NCBI GenBank assembly: GCA_977006965.1
Contig: OZ345360.1
Location: 1,860,001 to 1,924,000, forward strand
Reading direction: 5' to 3'
Origin: Phymatolithon calcareum
Taxonomy: Eukaryota; Rhodophyta; Florideophyceae; Hapalidiales
DNA length: 64,000 nucleotides
Positions within the stretch are counted from its first letter, which is position 1. Each line of letters starts with the position of its first letter. Shown here piece after piece: positions 19,525-30,399 of this stretch. The position numbers were made by a program, and so were the translations under genes. The notes beneath the pieces are model-generated. The model was not told the DNA's origin. It did no database searches and worked only from the letters and a program-made list of their open reading frames with translations.

Positions 19525-19791
19525 AAAAATGCTGAAATTACTTTAAATTTATGGTACTGTGTAAGAAAACCATTCCCCAGGTACTGTACCGTAAAGTTTA
19601 AAGTACAACTACATTTCTGGGTGCACTCAAAAATTGATCGACATACAGTGTTTAACATACTCGACTGCTCGGAACTCTGGCTGCAAAATCATTTTTTGAT
19701 ATCAGTATCAAAGAATTGTATTCAAAGAATGGTACTGCATGATATATTTCGGAGATTTTACGCAGCGCTGTGCCAGTGAAGAAAGTTACCA

Positions 19792-19830
19792 TCCCCTGGA
19801 GCACTCTTCAGTGAAGAGTGCTCCAGGGGA
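19792..19830. repeat. perfect 39-bp palindrome with one central base
   Basis: A 19-bp arm (TCCCCTGGAGCACTCTTCA) is followed by one G and then its exact complement. Such tight palindromes are unstable in many hosts, so retention is noteworthy. Confidence 0.9.
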
Positions 19831-20176
19831 AGAATCTTCACTTAACCTGAACCCAGCACCCCCGTGATGATACTATGATAGTGGTGTTTCACAATGCGGA
19901 AAGCGGAAATGTAAGAGAAACGAAAGTTTACTGACAACTGTACGAACTCCTCCTTGCAGATCCCAACGACCGCGTGAGGTTCTTGAGTGTGATGGAAACA
20001 CCAAATCAGCGGGTATACAGCAATAGGAACAGGGCAAGCGTGAGCTCGCCTGGCTGGGGCACAGTCCGGCGAAGCCGGACTGGCGAGGCGGTTACAACCA
20101 GAGGACATACCTGTTGTTCTTCCCTGATTCTGCTTCGACGACCAGGAAGGGCTTGCGGACTGGGAGCGGCTGTAAG

Positions 20177-20486
20177 TGTCTTGGGTCACTGCCAATACTA
20201 CAGCAACACGGTACATGATTGTTCCGATGTATGATGGTTTTCCCAAGGTGACAACTTGCGGACACACTCCTAAGCACAATTCAACCTTTACTAGTCTTAC
20301 CGTTTAACATCGTGGGTAGCACATGACTTGTAGCTACCGAGTCCTGCAATTATGCAGCACTCTTTTGCTCTACATAAGCCCCTGCCGAAGTTCTGACTAG
20401 CAGACTCGGCAAGGGAAGAAGTAAGGACAGGGTCAGCAAAGACCTTGTTTTTCATCCCGACCACTTTTCACGGTTTTCGACCGACA
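20177..20486 (+). mobile_element. solo LTR, family Z, copy 2
   Basis: 310 bp, starting TGTCTTGGGTC and ending CCGACA, with GTAAG directly on both sides (20172-20176 and 20487-20491). It differs from copy 1 by about ten substitutions and two small gaps. The different target duplications show separate insertions rather than an LTR pair or a segmental duplication of the neighbouring gene. Confidence 0.88.
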
Positions 20487-20491
20487 GTAAG

Positions 20492-21160
20492 CTCTGGTCT
20501 CGCGCCTACATCATCGTCAATATGATCACATGATGTAGCCGTCTTCATCATGACGTTATCATGTGATGTTGATCTTGTCACGATGGGCGGAGTGCTTCCA
20601 GAGAATCAAGCGCCGTGTAGTGACACTACGTCACACCTGCGAGATGGCACTAATTTCCCGTACTGTAGTGGCATAAGTTTCTGCAAATCGAATGGACGCA
20701 TGCAAGTGTAAACACGAGCCAAAACCATGAGGCACGCGGCAGTGGCAGGGGAGGACTGTGCATAAAGTCAAGAGCAGAGGAAGGTTTTGCCGCGCTTTGC
20801 TCGAGATGTCTGTCAATTAGCTTCGAGGTATGCTCCATTTCAAAAGCTGCAATTAGCGTAGCTAGCTCGTGTAGATCTGCGGAATGCAGCGCGTGCATTG
20901 GACACTGCAGACAATATCGAGAGTGACACGTGCAACGAGTGGTGTGCCATCTCACTGGCAATCTGATACTGCAGTGTATGTCTCTTGTTCTCGAACAAGA
21001 CAGTGGCTTGCAATGCGAGCTCGGTCAATGGCGGAACAGGAAGGCTAAGAAAGACACTGACAGCACAAGACTTAGGGGAGATCCTATAGAGCGACCACGT
21101 CGGGTGGCCACCCGCAAGTGTCAGCTCGTCATAACGGACAGACCCGACAATCGAAATAAT
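20492..21160. other. stretch without confident gene
   Basis: It contains imperfect inverted CATCATG/ATGATG-type repeats near 20505-20565. A minus-strand frame at 20650-20961 (103 codons) has a Cys/His cluster (CTCHSRYCLQCPMHALH) followed by a helix-like segment. It could encode a small zinc-binding protein fragment, but nothing else supports it. Confidence 0.3.
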
Positions 21161-21442
21161 CACAGGATGGGAGGCCCGTGAGATCGCCAAGTTGGGTTAC
21201 TGACTCGCACGTGCGTATCGCGGTAGCCGTTAGACCAGACAGTGATAGAGAAACGTCACAGGAGGGGAGGCCCGTGAGATCGCAAAGTTGGGTCTCTGAC
21301 TCGCACGTGCGTATCGCGGTAGCCGTTAGACCTAACAGTGATAGACTTGACATCACAAGAGAGGAGGCCCGAGAGATCGCCAAGTTGGGTCACTGACTCG
21401 CACGTGCGGATCACGGTAGCCCTTAGACCTCACAGTGACAGG
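21161..21442. repeat. 96-97 bp minisatellite, three units
   Basis: Three direct units begin at 21161, 21257 and 21354, each with GAGGCCCG-GAGATCGC and ACTCGCACGTGCG. A more degenerate partial unit may precede them. The period is close to 32 codons, so frames remain open on both strands across the array; I regard those as by-products. Confidence 0.9.
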
Positions 21443-21979
21443 ATAGTGTCGGTATTCGTGGGATGTGATATGCAACCCCCAGCCAGTAGGTTGAGAATCC
21501 GATAGCACCGTTCATCGCAGCGAGTAAAGGATCGCTTCTCAAGAAGCCACAATTGGCGAGAGCGAGAGTGCAACAGTGGTGACGTGGATGTTAGGACGAA
21601 TAAATGTGCCTGGAGCATGGATGCTCGACAAACATCGCCACAAGAACTCTGGTTATATCGAGCCATTGTGCCTATTAAAGATAGTTCTTCAGATCGTAAA
21701 CGTCATTCCATGATCGAACAATCGTATAATTAGAAGCGTAATTTGAAGATTAATTGTAGTGCCCGGCAAATTACCATTTTTTAGAGTAAATTGGCAACTA
21801 TTGCTCTCCCGGCACGTTCCCTTTTCATATCAGGTTCCTGTTAAACACTGTATCGGACTCTTCACGGGAACTTCTCTGTACCATATCTATGATGCGACTC
21901 CCTCGGTTCAGTTTAACCACTTGACCAGGTGGAAGTAGTCCAGTAACAGTTTGTAACCGTTCAGTTTCAAGTGGATATG

Positions 21980-22450
21980 GCTATGGAAATTCTTCATGAC
22001 CCTTTGTTAGTCACGAAAAGACCATATCCTCGTCTACTGTCCGGAACTCGCCACAAAGCGATTCGAAAGTCCCACACTATGTACCACACGCATCCAATCG
22101 ATTCCGTTTCACATCCCGGTCAGCGGATGAGCGCCGCTTCCATTCGCCCTCACCAATTGCACAGGCGCCATCCAAACCGTAGCGACAAAACGTTCCACTC
22201 GCAAATCGCAGCAGCGCAGTTTGCATATCCCACATTATCCAGCCGCCGCACCCATCCCCTTCCGACCCACGTTCCGGCCAGCGCGGGAGCTCCTCTTTCA
22301 TTCGCTCTCAACCAATGCGCGATCATCATCCGGCCCGTATCGCCTAAACGACCCACTCGCAACTCGTCGCAGTGCAGTTTAAAGTCCCAAGCCATCCAGC
22401 CGCCGCATCTCTCCTTTTCCCTTTCACCTCCCTACCAGCGAGCGAGCTTT
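21980..22450. repeat. degenerate tandem repeat, ~155-bp period, three units
   Basis: Marker segments ACTCGCCACAAAG (22046), ACTCGCAAATCGCAGCAG (22197) and ACTCGCAACTCGTCGCAG (22353) recur at 151 and 156 bp. They are followed by related C-rich text (CATCCAGCCGCCGCA in the last two units). A 172-codon plus-strand frame (21971-22489) spans all three units and would encode a His/Pro/Ser-rich repeat protein, but frames are open on the other strand too. I do not call a gene. Confidence 0.6.
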
Positions 22451-23454
22451 GCTTCTTGTCGATATCGGGCAATACGCGAGTACCATTAGAATCATGTTGC
22501 CACAGCGACCGATTGACAGTTTTGTCGAGCAGATATTTGGCGCGAAATTGAGGCATTAGTATGTTTAAAAATGATTTTTGAGATGCATGAGACAAGAAGT
22601 ATCATAACTATTACATCTCAATCAAGCCCCAGCAAGATACCTCCACGTGTCGCACTCGTACTTGTACTTGCCGTTTTGGCTGTTGGTGCAGTACCGGAAT
22701 TGCTTCCAGAGCAATGTCCTGATCAACGTTCGTACACTGCACAGACACGCGATAAGGCAGGCAATAAACAAAACAAATAAAAAATGAGGAAATTCACTAC
22801 ATGGCCACCCCTCGCCGAACCTACTACTCACCCCTAGCCAAGCGTACTATCATACTCACCCTTGCAAAAACTACTACTCAACGGTTTGTCAAAGCAATCC
22901 ATGCGACAGTAAATTTATTGCGCGCGCTACTCTCTATGCCTTAAATCCTCGTCGTAAGTAGCATTTGCGTCATCGCAGGCGGTAAGGTCGATGATGATGG
23001 AATGAGCCGCTTTGTCAATGAGTTATCGTTTCGCCTCAACAAGTTTGTGGATGTTGTACCTACCGCATGTCTGCGAAAAGTGGTCAGTGTTTTACCACGA
23101 GGAACAATGATGGGCCTTCATTTCGGAGGGCAAATTGAGCTTCTTGCCCCTGCGGCCCGCCTTAGCCACAAGGTCAAACGATACCAAATTATCCTGTATT
23201 AGCTGATCTCTAGTGACTACAGCACGAGTGATTCTGCCCTCATGCTGCTTGGCCCTCGTTAACAACATCTATGCGGCGCCGAACTAGTGCTTGTTCCACG
23301 AGTCGATCGACATCCGATGCTGCATGAAGCCCCTAGAAGTGCGCAAAAGTGCAGCGAAGACTGGGCTACAAGGCCTCAGGTGCACTTCAAAGTGTCGAAA
23401 GGAGCATGTAGCACGGTAGTCGCTGCTAACTGTCACATCGAATGGTGTTTCTTC

Positions 23455-24176
23455 GCTGTGAACAAAAGGTAACCTTAACCTTCAGCCAAAATTGCAGTGC
23501 CGTGCGTACACCGCGGGCCTTCTGGCCCACAACCATCCCGACAAGAGGCCCCCCTTTGTGCTTGACACGTGGAAAAACGATACCAGCGGGTTTACGACGG
23601 CCGCCAAAATATCATAAATCATATGCGTAACAAACGCATCCCCATCCTTCCTGCACGCCTACCCGGCCGCTGTCCGATCGCAATTGTTCTCGCCTGCTCG
23701 CATGCGCTCGTCTGCTTGTCCGCCGGTCAGCGCTCCTGTCTTTGTCCGCCTGCTTGCGCTTGTTCGCCTGCTCGCGTGCGTTTGCGCGCTTCTGTTCTCG
23801 TTCTCCTACCCGCCCGCCGCCCGATCGCAACCATTCCCGCCCGCATGTGCTTGTCTGCTTGTCCGTCCGCCTGCCCCCTGTGTTTATCTACCTGCTGCGC
23901 TTGTTCGCCTGCCCGAGTGCATTTTTGTGCTCGTGCACTAGTTCACCTACCCGCGCGCCGTCCGATCGCATTCGTTCCCGCCAGCCAGCCTGCGCTTTTC
24001 TCCTTGTCCGTCCGCCAGCCCGCCTGTGCTTGTCCGCCTTTCCTCCTGCCTGAAAAAAGTTTCCTTGTTAAGCCGTGCGCCCCGCGGCTCCCTAAAAAAT
24101 ATTGCCTTGTTTTCCAGCCCGTCCCCGCTCCACTACAAAAGACTACCTTGCCTGTTGTCTGTCCGCGTCGCTCTGT
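23455..24176 (+). repeat. large inverted repeat inside MULE, left arm
   Basis: Closely similar, in inverse orientation, to 24936-25490; both arms include CGTGGAAAAACGAT and ATAAATCATATGCGTAACAA. The interior is a degenerate minisatellite of ~12-base C-rich words (GCCTGCTCGCGT, GCTTGTCCGCCT), which keeps several frames open and yields Cys/Pro/Ala-rich translations that I take as non-coding. The left arm is longer by extra word copies (~23880-24050). Confidence 0.85.
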
Positions 24177-24935
24177 ATCGCTAGGGGTACGCTCTTTGTA
24201 GTAGGGTAGGTCTTTTATGAACCTTTGCGAGTTCACGTTTTTATTCTAGCTTCTGTACAATGTAGTATGTCAGCTATAGAAGAATATAGCTTCCCATCCC
24301 GGCTCCTATAAGAAAGCTTTTCTGAGCGACGCAAGATGCTCCTTGTACCACAGCAAAAACAAAATAGATTTTAATGGCAGTAAAATTCTTTTTTGACATT
24401 TATATTTTGCCGAAAATTCTGAGCCCGTTTTCGAGCGTTTCACGTTGCGAAACGGTCGAATTCGACATCACTGTAATGCTACATTGTTTTTATTATTTTC
24501 CCACTTATTGTACTTCAGCGTTTAAGCGTTTTATGTACTGAAACGGTCGACTTCTTTCGTTCTAATTGCACCGCCACTCAGACCAAGAGGGACTAGATAA
24601 CATACTGCACTGTTGAGAACCTGTATGAAAAAATAAACTCGGAACATGTTAAAAGAAACCTGTCCTTCTGCAAGATCCTCTCCCTAAGCACACGGGCAAA
24701 AACGAGCATACGGCCGTACGCGCGCAGGCAGACGCTTATGCGGGCCGGCAGGTAAGCGTGGAGGCGTCTTTTTTTGCGGGCGAGGACGGACGAGAAAGCA
24801 AGGCAGTATTTTTTAGCCGGTCGGGAGGCGGACAGCCGAATAAGGCAGCCTTTTTTGTGAGGCGAAGGGTGCACGGCCGAACAAGGGTAGGCGGGCAGCC
24901 GAACAAACGCCGAAGCGCACGCGGGCAGGCGGACA

Positions 24936-25490
24936 AGAAAAGCGACGCAGACAGACATCAGGCAAGGTAGTCTTCTGTAGTGGAGCAGGGACGTGCGGGA
25001 AAGCAAGGCTGTATTTTTTAGAGGGGTGAGGGGCGCACGGCCTAACAAGGAAACGTTTTTCAGGGCAGGCGGTCAGGCGGACTGACAAGCAGACAAGCAC
25101 ATGCGGGCGGGAACGATTGCGATCGGGTGGCGGGGGGGTAGGAGAACGAGAAGAGAAGCGCGCAAACGCACGCAGGCAGGCGAACAAGCGCAAGCAGGCG
25201 GACAAACACAGGAGCGCAGACCGGCGGACAAGCAGACGAGCGCATGCGAGCAGGCGGGAACACTTGCAATCGGACGGCGGGCGGGTAAACGTGCAGGGAG
25301 GACGGGGGTGCGCTTGTTACGCATATGATTTATGACATTTAGGCGGCCGTCGTAAGCCCGCTGGCATCGTTTTTCCACGTGTCAAACACGAAGTAGGGCC
25401 TCTAGTCGGGACGGGTGTCGGTCAGAAGGCCCGCGGTGTACGCAAGGCACTGTAATATTGGCTAATGGTTAAGGTTGCCTGTGAGCAACG
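24936..25490 (-). repeat. large inverted repeat inside MULE, right arm
   Basis: Inverse partner of 23455-24176, separated from it by about 760 bp. A transcript through the element would fold into a hairpin several hundred bases long. Confidence 0.85.
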
Positions 25491-25529
25491 CAGCTGAGAG
25501 TACCACATTCGATCACCTCGGGCTCCACA

Positions 25530-25575
25530 AGCAGCTTCTCCGCTCGAACGACGTCGTTCGAGCGGAGAAGCTGCT
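25530..25575. repeat. perfect 46-bp palindrome
   Basis: 23-bp arms meet at 25552/25553 (GAACGAC|GTCGTTC) with no spacer and no mismatch. It lies inside the MULE between the right inverted-repeat arm and the right terminal repeat. A second hairpin (ACGAATACAACGACG with TCGTCGTATTCGT) lies at about 25723-25763. Confidence 0.93.
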
Positions 25576-26221
25576 CGAATTTTTCCTGGTGCTTCTTGTA
25601 GAGTTGGACGTGAGGAACTTGCCATCCGTCATCATCTGGTGAGCCATGCTGTAGCACGAGATCCTTCTTTCCATTATTTCAGAGTTTCTAGTGCGGGAGC
25701 GGTGTGAGTTGAAGGTAGCAGACGAATACAACGACGTGCGTACAGTGCTTCGTCGTATTCGTAGGGATGGCCATGTAGTGAATTTCCTCAATAAAAAATA
25801 GGTTTCGCACCCCTGCGCACTGCGCATCTGGCAGCATTTTATTCCTCTCCTCAAGGCTGATACAACCAACATAAAATCACTGTGCGTTAATTCTGATTAC
25901 TTTAGAAAATCAAGAGTTTCAAAAATTCTTCCGAAATTATTGAAAATGCCTGTATTATAACTGTTCCTGCGAATTGCCTCATGATACCGAACTGTAACAA
26001 CCCTAACTTGTAAGAGCCTTCACAGTGGACAAAACTGCGATATGATTGCCATCATAAAGGTGTGATGCTGTGGCACTCGATTTTCGAAAGCATCCCCCAC
26101 CACGCTGACAGTTGAGGTGATCATATGCTCTACCGTCTTCTCAGTAAATTTATTCGCTATTCAAGATTGTCGGTCATTATAACCACTATTCTCATCTGTG
26201 GTTGACGATCCGGGTCTTCAA

Positions 26222-26257
26222 ATGGCGCGAAATTGGAAGACAGAAATTTCGCGCCAT
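26222..26257. repeat. 13-bp stem hairpin with GGCGCGAAATT arms
   Basis: ATGGCGCGAAATT and its exact complement AATTTCGCGCCAT flank a 10-base loop. The arm matches the E2F consensus TTTSSCGC and recurs at 22539 and at 32572-32652, so it may be either a protein site or a transposon end. Confidence 0.75.
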
Positions 26258-27829
26258 CATTTTTACTTCGGCACTTTCTTTGCTAAGAGTGAGTCTATTA
26301 CATCTCCAAAATAGCATCTGTGGCCATTTATAGATGAACATATCTATCGCGGGCAGTGTCTTAAATTTTATGGGTATATCTCTATCTAGGAAAATATGAG
26401 GATGATTTTAGAGATAGAATGCTATAATTGTATCGACATGGGCAAATTATATTCATCCACTTGTACATTACCATTTTTAGCCGGAACTTATGGCCTTCCG
26501 CACCGTTTCAACTTTCTAGTACTTGTACTGCCCGTCCTAAGATGTACACACATATATCTACGCACCGTACTTGGCCATCGGCACTGTTATACTATGGCTC
26601 CCAACCCGACGTTTGGAAGGGGAAGATGCCCAGTTTTTACGAGAAGAATACCATGCATTAGACCTTTCCTGGAGTGCGATGTCGATGAAACGCTCGAAGT
26701 CTGATGCGACGACTTCTGCAAGATGTTTGAGGATACTTATAAGTCAAAGCCCAAGGCTACTAGTCCGCGAGTTTCAGACGCTTTGAACTGTCGCTAGGCG
26801 ATCGTGCAGCGAATGGCTCAGAAGTATCCAGCGTGCGACAAAATATACAGCGAAAACAAGGGTTCCTTATCACCAGCATCTGGGTTTTTATGTGTCGAAG
26901 AGAGTTGAAGGTGATTTTTTCACTTAATGAACAGTCCGTCACATCTAAATATGGGTATTGATGGCTGTGAATTCGGCTCAAATCTATTCTTCTGAACCAA
27001 AAGTGTAGATAAACTGGTTCAGAGCAGAACTCCAATGAGTGGAATTAAGCCGGGGAGGTGAGAAAATGGCGTTTTCAATAACCTTGGAGTAGATTGGGCC
27101 TTTTCGAAATATTAACGTATGCACTGGTCACCCTGCAGGTTATCCAGTCCATCTACGTAACAGTTTCTTTCTCAAAAAACTCGTTCGCGGCAATACGAAT
27201 TGTGTCCACCGAATCAAAAACTGTAGTATATCATATGGTTCACATAACTTTGTCGGACGACATCATGACGACGGGGTAATTTCCTGGTGTCATACACAGC
27301 ATGCTTGTTTTCTATTTATTGGTTCAATTCGTTTGCATTTGACCGTATGAAAAAGTCTGAGAAACGCGGTGCATCCCATTCACCGCGCTTTCCACATAGC
27401 GTTTATCTACAATTATATCAACATATTTTATATCGATGTATATAAACTTCGAGGGGCGATATAAGGGTGAAAAGTTTTGGAATGGTTTGGCCGCGCATTT
27501 CGAAGAGGTCCCACTTTATACTGCGAATCCCGCATAATATGGAAAATTGAAAAATACATTGACTCTTATCCCGCCCCTTGAAAATCAGCAAAAGTGCATG
27601 CTTTGGAGTTATACTGCTGACTTTGACGCATGGTATAAGTATTGTAGCATTTTTGTTTTCTTTACATTAAGAGAAAGTTTAAATGTTTTTCGCTAGGATA
27701 TTGCAACCATGTGAATGAAATCTGGATTAGAATTTTTTTCCGAGGGGTGTACCGCGCCCTAGATTTCTAAAGTCGGCGCATGTTATACCGTTTTGCATAT
27801 TCGCTATATCCATACACTTTCATGAATCG

Positions 27830-28300
27830 TGTAGCGCAACGAGCGGTCGACCCCGCGGAGGGGTAGCGAAACAAACCCCAAAGAAAGAGTAGAATGATGT
27901 GGCAGAGCAAGTGAATTGTGGTAAGCGAGGGCTCACAATAGCGCGGAAGTGCCTAGCGTGCAAGTGTCCCAGTGTAGGGGCTATCAGCCCTACCGGTTGG
28001 GGATTACAAAGGGAGAAACCAGACCCGAGAAGAGAATGAAGATAGTGCTTTGAGGGCGCTAATAGAAGGAGGTTGAAGCCATGCTGAGCATGAGCAACCG
28101 ATCCGGGAGAACACTTGCTTAACGAAGCATAAGTGTTAACCCGGGGGCACAGAACCACAGTGGATGCACTTGCCGGGGATATCCCGACATGGGGAAGGTC
28201 CAAGGCAAGATCAATACGGTCCAACTTGGTTGTGTTTACCTTGGTGCACCATCCAGCGGTGTTTGTACCCCCGCGGGAGACACTGCAATGCCTAAAAATG
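27830..28300. other. G/C-rich hairpin-rich block, possible structured RNA
   Basis: This block stands out in composition from its AT-rich flanks and contains a run of local hairpins: ACCCC-GCGGA-GGGGT (~27851), GGGCT-ATC-AGCCC (~27975), AACACTTGCTT-AACG-AAGC..AAGTGTT (28111-28138) and GCGGTGT...ACACTGC (~28257-28286). A 134-codon minus-strand frame (27820-28224) covers it but has no recognisable domain. I could not match it to SRP RNA, RNase P RNA, rRNA or intron core motifs. Confidence 0.3.
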
Positions 28301-29788
28301 AGTTAAAGTGATTACACTTATCCTACCGTTATCTTAAATCATACGTGGGATACTAAACTAACAGTATGCACGCTAACCCAAAAAATGGGACGTTTTATGA
28401 TACCCGTCACGAGCGATTACGGAGCGGACCAATCAGCCGTCGCCCTGAAATACCGGGTCAGATCCTTTGCACCACAAATCTCCATGCGTGTTCGCAACGA
28501 TTCTTGATCTTCGAATTGGGGGTGCATTTGATTGCAACGCGAATGCATCAGAACAGGACCGGAAAGGACGACAACACTGGCACGAGTGTTGGATGCTTCG
28601 CTCTCGCAAGTTCTGCGAGACACCAAGTGCCGAAGCTCCGTGCAGTACCACGATGTGGAGCACGGAACATGATTGTGTCCCAGGTCTTCCCACTTTTCCG
28701 TGTGCTCCTAACATCGAAGCGTATGATATCACACAGTAAATTTCCCGAGAAGTGTGCATCTCTCGGTGAGCTCAAATTTTTCTATTTTACATATGAGACC
28801 CAAAAGCGGGATTTCCCGGACCTCACGGGAACCGTATTAGAGAAATTTCATTGCCTTGCAGTGTGCAAATATAAATCTGACAACTTCCACAAACCGCATC
28901 ATAATTAATGGTAGCAAAGAAGGAGATGAGAATAAGGGCATTGTACGGATGGATCATCAGTGCCTCCGGACTAAGGGGATGTCAACATGTGTCCCCTCTA
29001 CTCTCGTAGTTGCACTGCTGAATAATAGAAAGCATTTGACTCTTAGCACTATCGCAACTTGTCGGCTTACCTTTTTCGGCACTCTGAGATGTACAACACA
29101 ATAGCTAAAATGTGTTAAAACTCCATTCGCCCACATTCCTGCACAGTCACCGACAAACAGAACAGGCCGTGTACCTGTTCTGTGTCATCTCCTTTGAAAG
29201 AGAACTTCTCAAGTACCCAAGAAGGCTGGAAGTCACGCCTGAGTCTCGCATACTCTCCGCCTCTCCTATGCATCGTGATGACATAGTGAATCCACTTGCA
29301 TTTTTGTATGGTGAAATTCGCTAAATGGCCACCAAAAGTGGTAAAAGTACGCTAAATGACCATCCCGAGCCAAAACTACTACTCACCATAGCAAAACATA
29401 AAATAATACTCACCCGAGCCGAACGTTCTACTCATCCCTTTCCCAGAGCACTCTATGCGACAGTGAAATTTATTGCGTTCGCTACGCTCTCTGGTTTATC
29501 TCCTCGTCGCAACTATTTATAGCATCTCTATATCGAAGTCGGTGAGTTAGATGATCATGGACTGGGCCGCTTTTCGATGTGCTTTCGCTTCTCGTCGACA
29601 AGACTGTGCATGTTGGGCCTATCGTATATCTGTGAGAAGTAACCGGTGTGTCCAGGTGACGGGCCCTCATTTCGGACGACGACTAGGGCTTCCTGCGCTT
29701 CCAGCGCGGCTTAGAAATCAGTTCAAACGGCACCAAATCTTCCCGTACTGGGTGGTCACCAGTGATTGAAACACGCGTGATGCTGCCC

Positions 29789-29983
29789 TCACGTTGCTTG
29801 TCCGTACATCCCCAAACCAGTGCTTATTCCTCGGGTCGAATACGATCCGATACTAAAAAAAGCGCCTAGCAGCGTAAAAAGTGCAGCGACAACGTGTTTG
29901 CATGGCCGCTGGTGCTCTTCAAAGTGGCGCCAAGAGCACGTTGCGTGATAGTGTCTGCAAACTGTCACATTGAAGTGTGTCAC
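29789..29983 (-). pseudogene. MULE transposase C-terminal SWIM finger
   Basis: The SWIM zinc finger is intact: C-S-W-RHFEEHQRPCKHVVAAL, giving the CxC-type and CxH pairs preceded by FNVTVCRHYHATC. In MULE transposases this finger follows the DDE core and helps DNA binding. Here nothing catalytic precedes it, so the fragment cannot be an active enzyme. Confidence 0.8.
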
Positions 29984-30399
29984 TTCGCTGCGAACAGCAG
30001 AGCTGTTAGGACTCTTGTGGAAACAAATTCAGTCAGCACGGGCGCTCGCCGCGCAAGTAGCTCCGTCTTGAACTGGGGCTTCCTTGAGAGGCCTCCAATG
30101 CAGCTGTGTCCGATTAGCTTGGTGATCCTGACACCTCTGATGCTCGGCAGAGCGCTGACGTTCACGCGGAAAGTGCAAGATATGCATTGGCTACAGATGA
30201 GTGTCAGACGCTTCTTGTTGCTCCTCGACACGAGGTGTGCCTTCTCGATTAAAGTATTGTGGGAGATCACGACATTATCAACATCAGCCAAGCTTGATCC
30301 AATGTAGTCGCCCACCCGCTTCTTGCCCATGGTTTCATAATGAGTAATGCGGGAGCGTTGTGCGCGGAGTCTGTCAGACGAATTCGAGTATTTGCACAA
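29980..30399 (-). pseudogene. MULE transposase N-terminal zinc-binding region
   Basis: A 139-codon frame with C-SQC-ISCTFRVNV and then RITKLIGHSC, the CxxC...HxC finger found at the N-terminus of MULE transposases. It ends where the SWIM segment begins, so an internal deletion removed about the middle 400-500 residues expected of a full enzyme. Confidence 0.75.

Larger units (their letters stand above)
22785..25790 (-). mobile_element. Mutator-like element (MULE) with inverted-repeat payload
   Basis: Both ends carry the same 22-bp inverted repeat, beginning TGAGGAAATTCACTACATGG. ATAAAAAA stands outside each end (22777-22784 and 25791-25798; 9 bp if the flanking A is counted), the target-duplication size of MULEs. 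The first 670 bp match the MULE at 29309-30553. They include, on the minus strand near 23290-23440, a ruined SWIM finger (RHFEVHLRPC with the CxH replaced by CSP). Instead of a transposase core, the rest is a G/C-rich inverted repeat and a segment of unknown origin, so it is non-autonomous. Confidence 0.85.
25799..29299. other. 3.5-kb stretch between the two MULEs, no confident gene
   Basis: Mostly AT-rich. Frames such as 26396-26704 and 28366-28908 (180 codons, plus strand) have no recognisable domain. The stretch contains a short GGCGCGAAATT hairpin (26222-26257) and a G/C-rich, hairpin-rich block (27830-28300), listed separately. Confidence 0.4.

Noticed and set aside
16584-20486. Tandem segmental duplication of promoter plus membrane-protein gene, or an LTR pair around paralogue 2
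   Set aside because: The repeats are ~97% identical while the genes are strongly diverged, and the flanking duplications differ (GTTCC, GTAAG).
21129-21383. Minus-strand frame with a repeated SGLTATAIRTCES unit
   Set aside because: It is produced by the 96-bp minisatellite; there is no start context or domain, and the frame ends with the array.
23569-24201. 210-codon Cys/Pro/Ala-rich frame, and its mirror 25073-25378 on the minus strand
   Set aside because: Translation of a 12-base C-rich minisatellite in an inverted repeat; several frames are open at once and none shows a domain.
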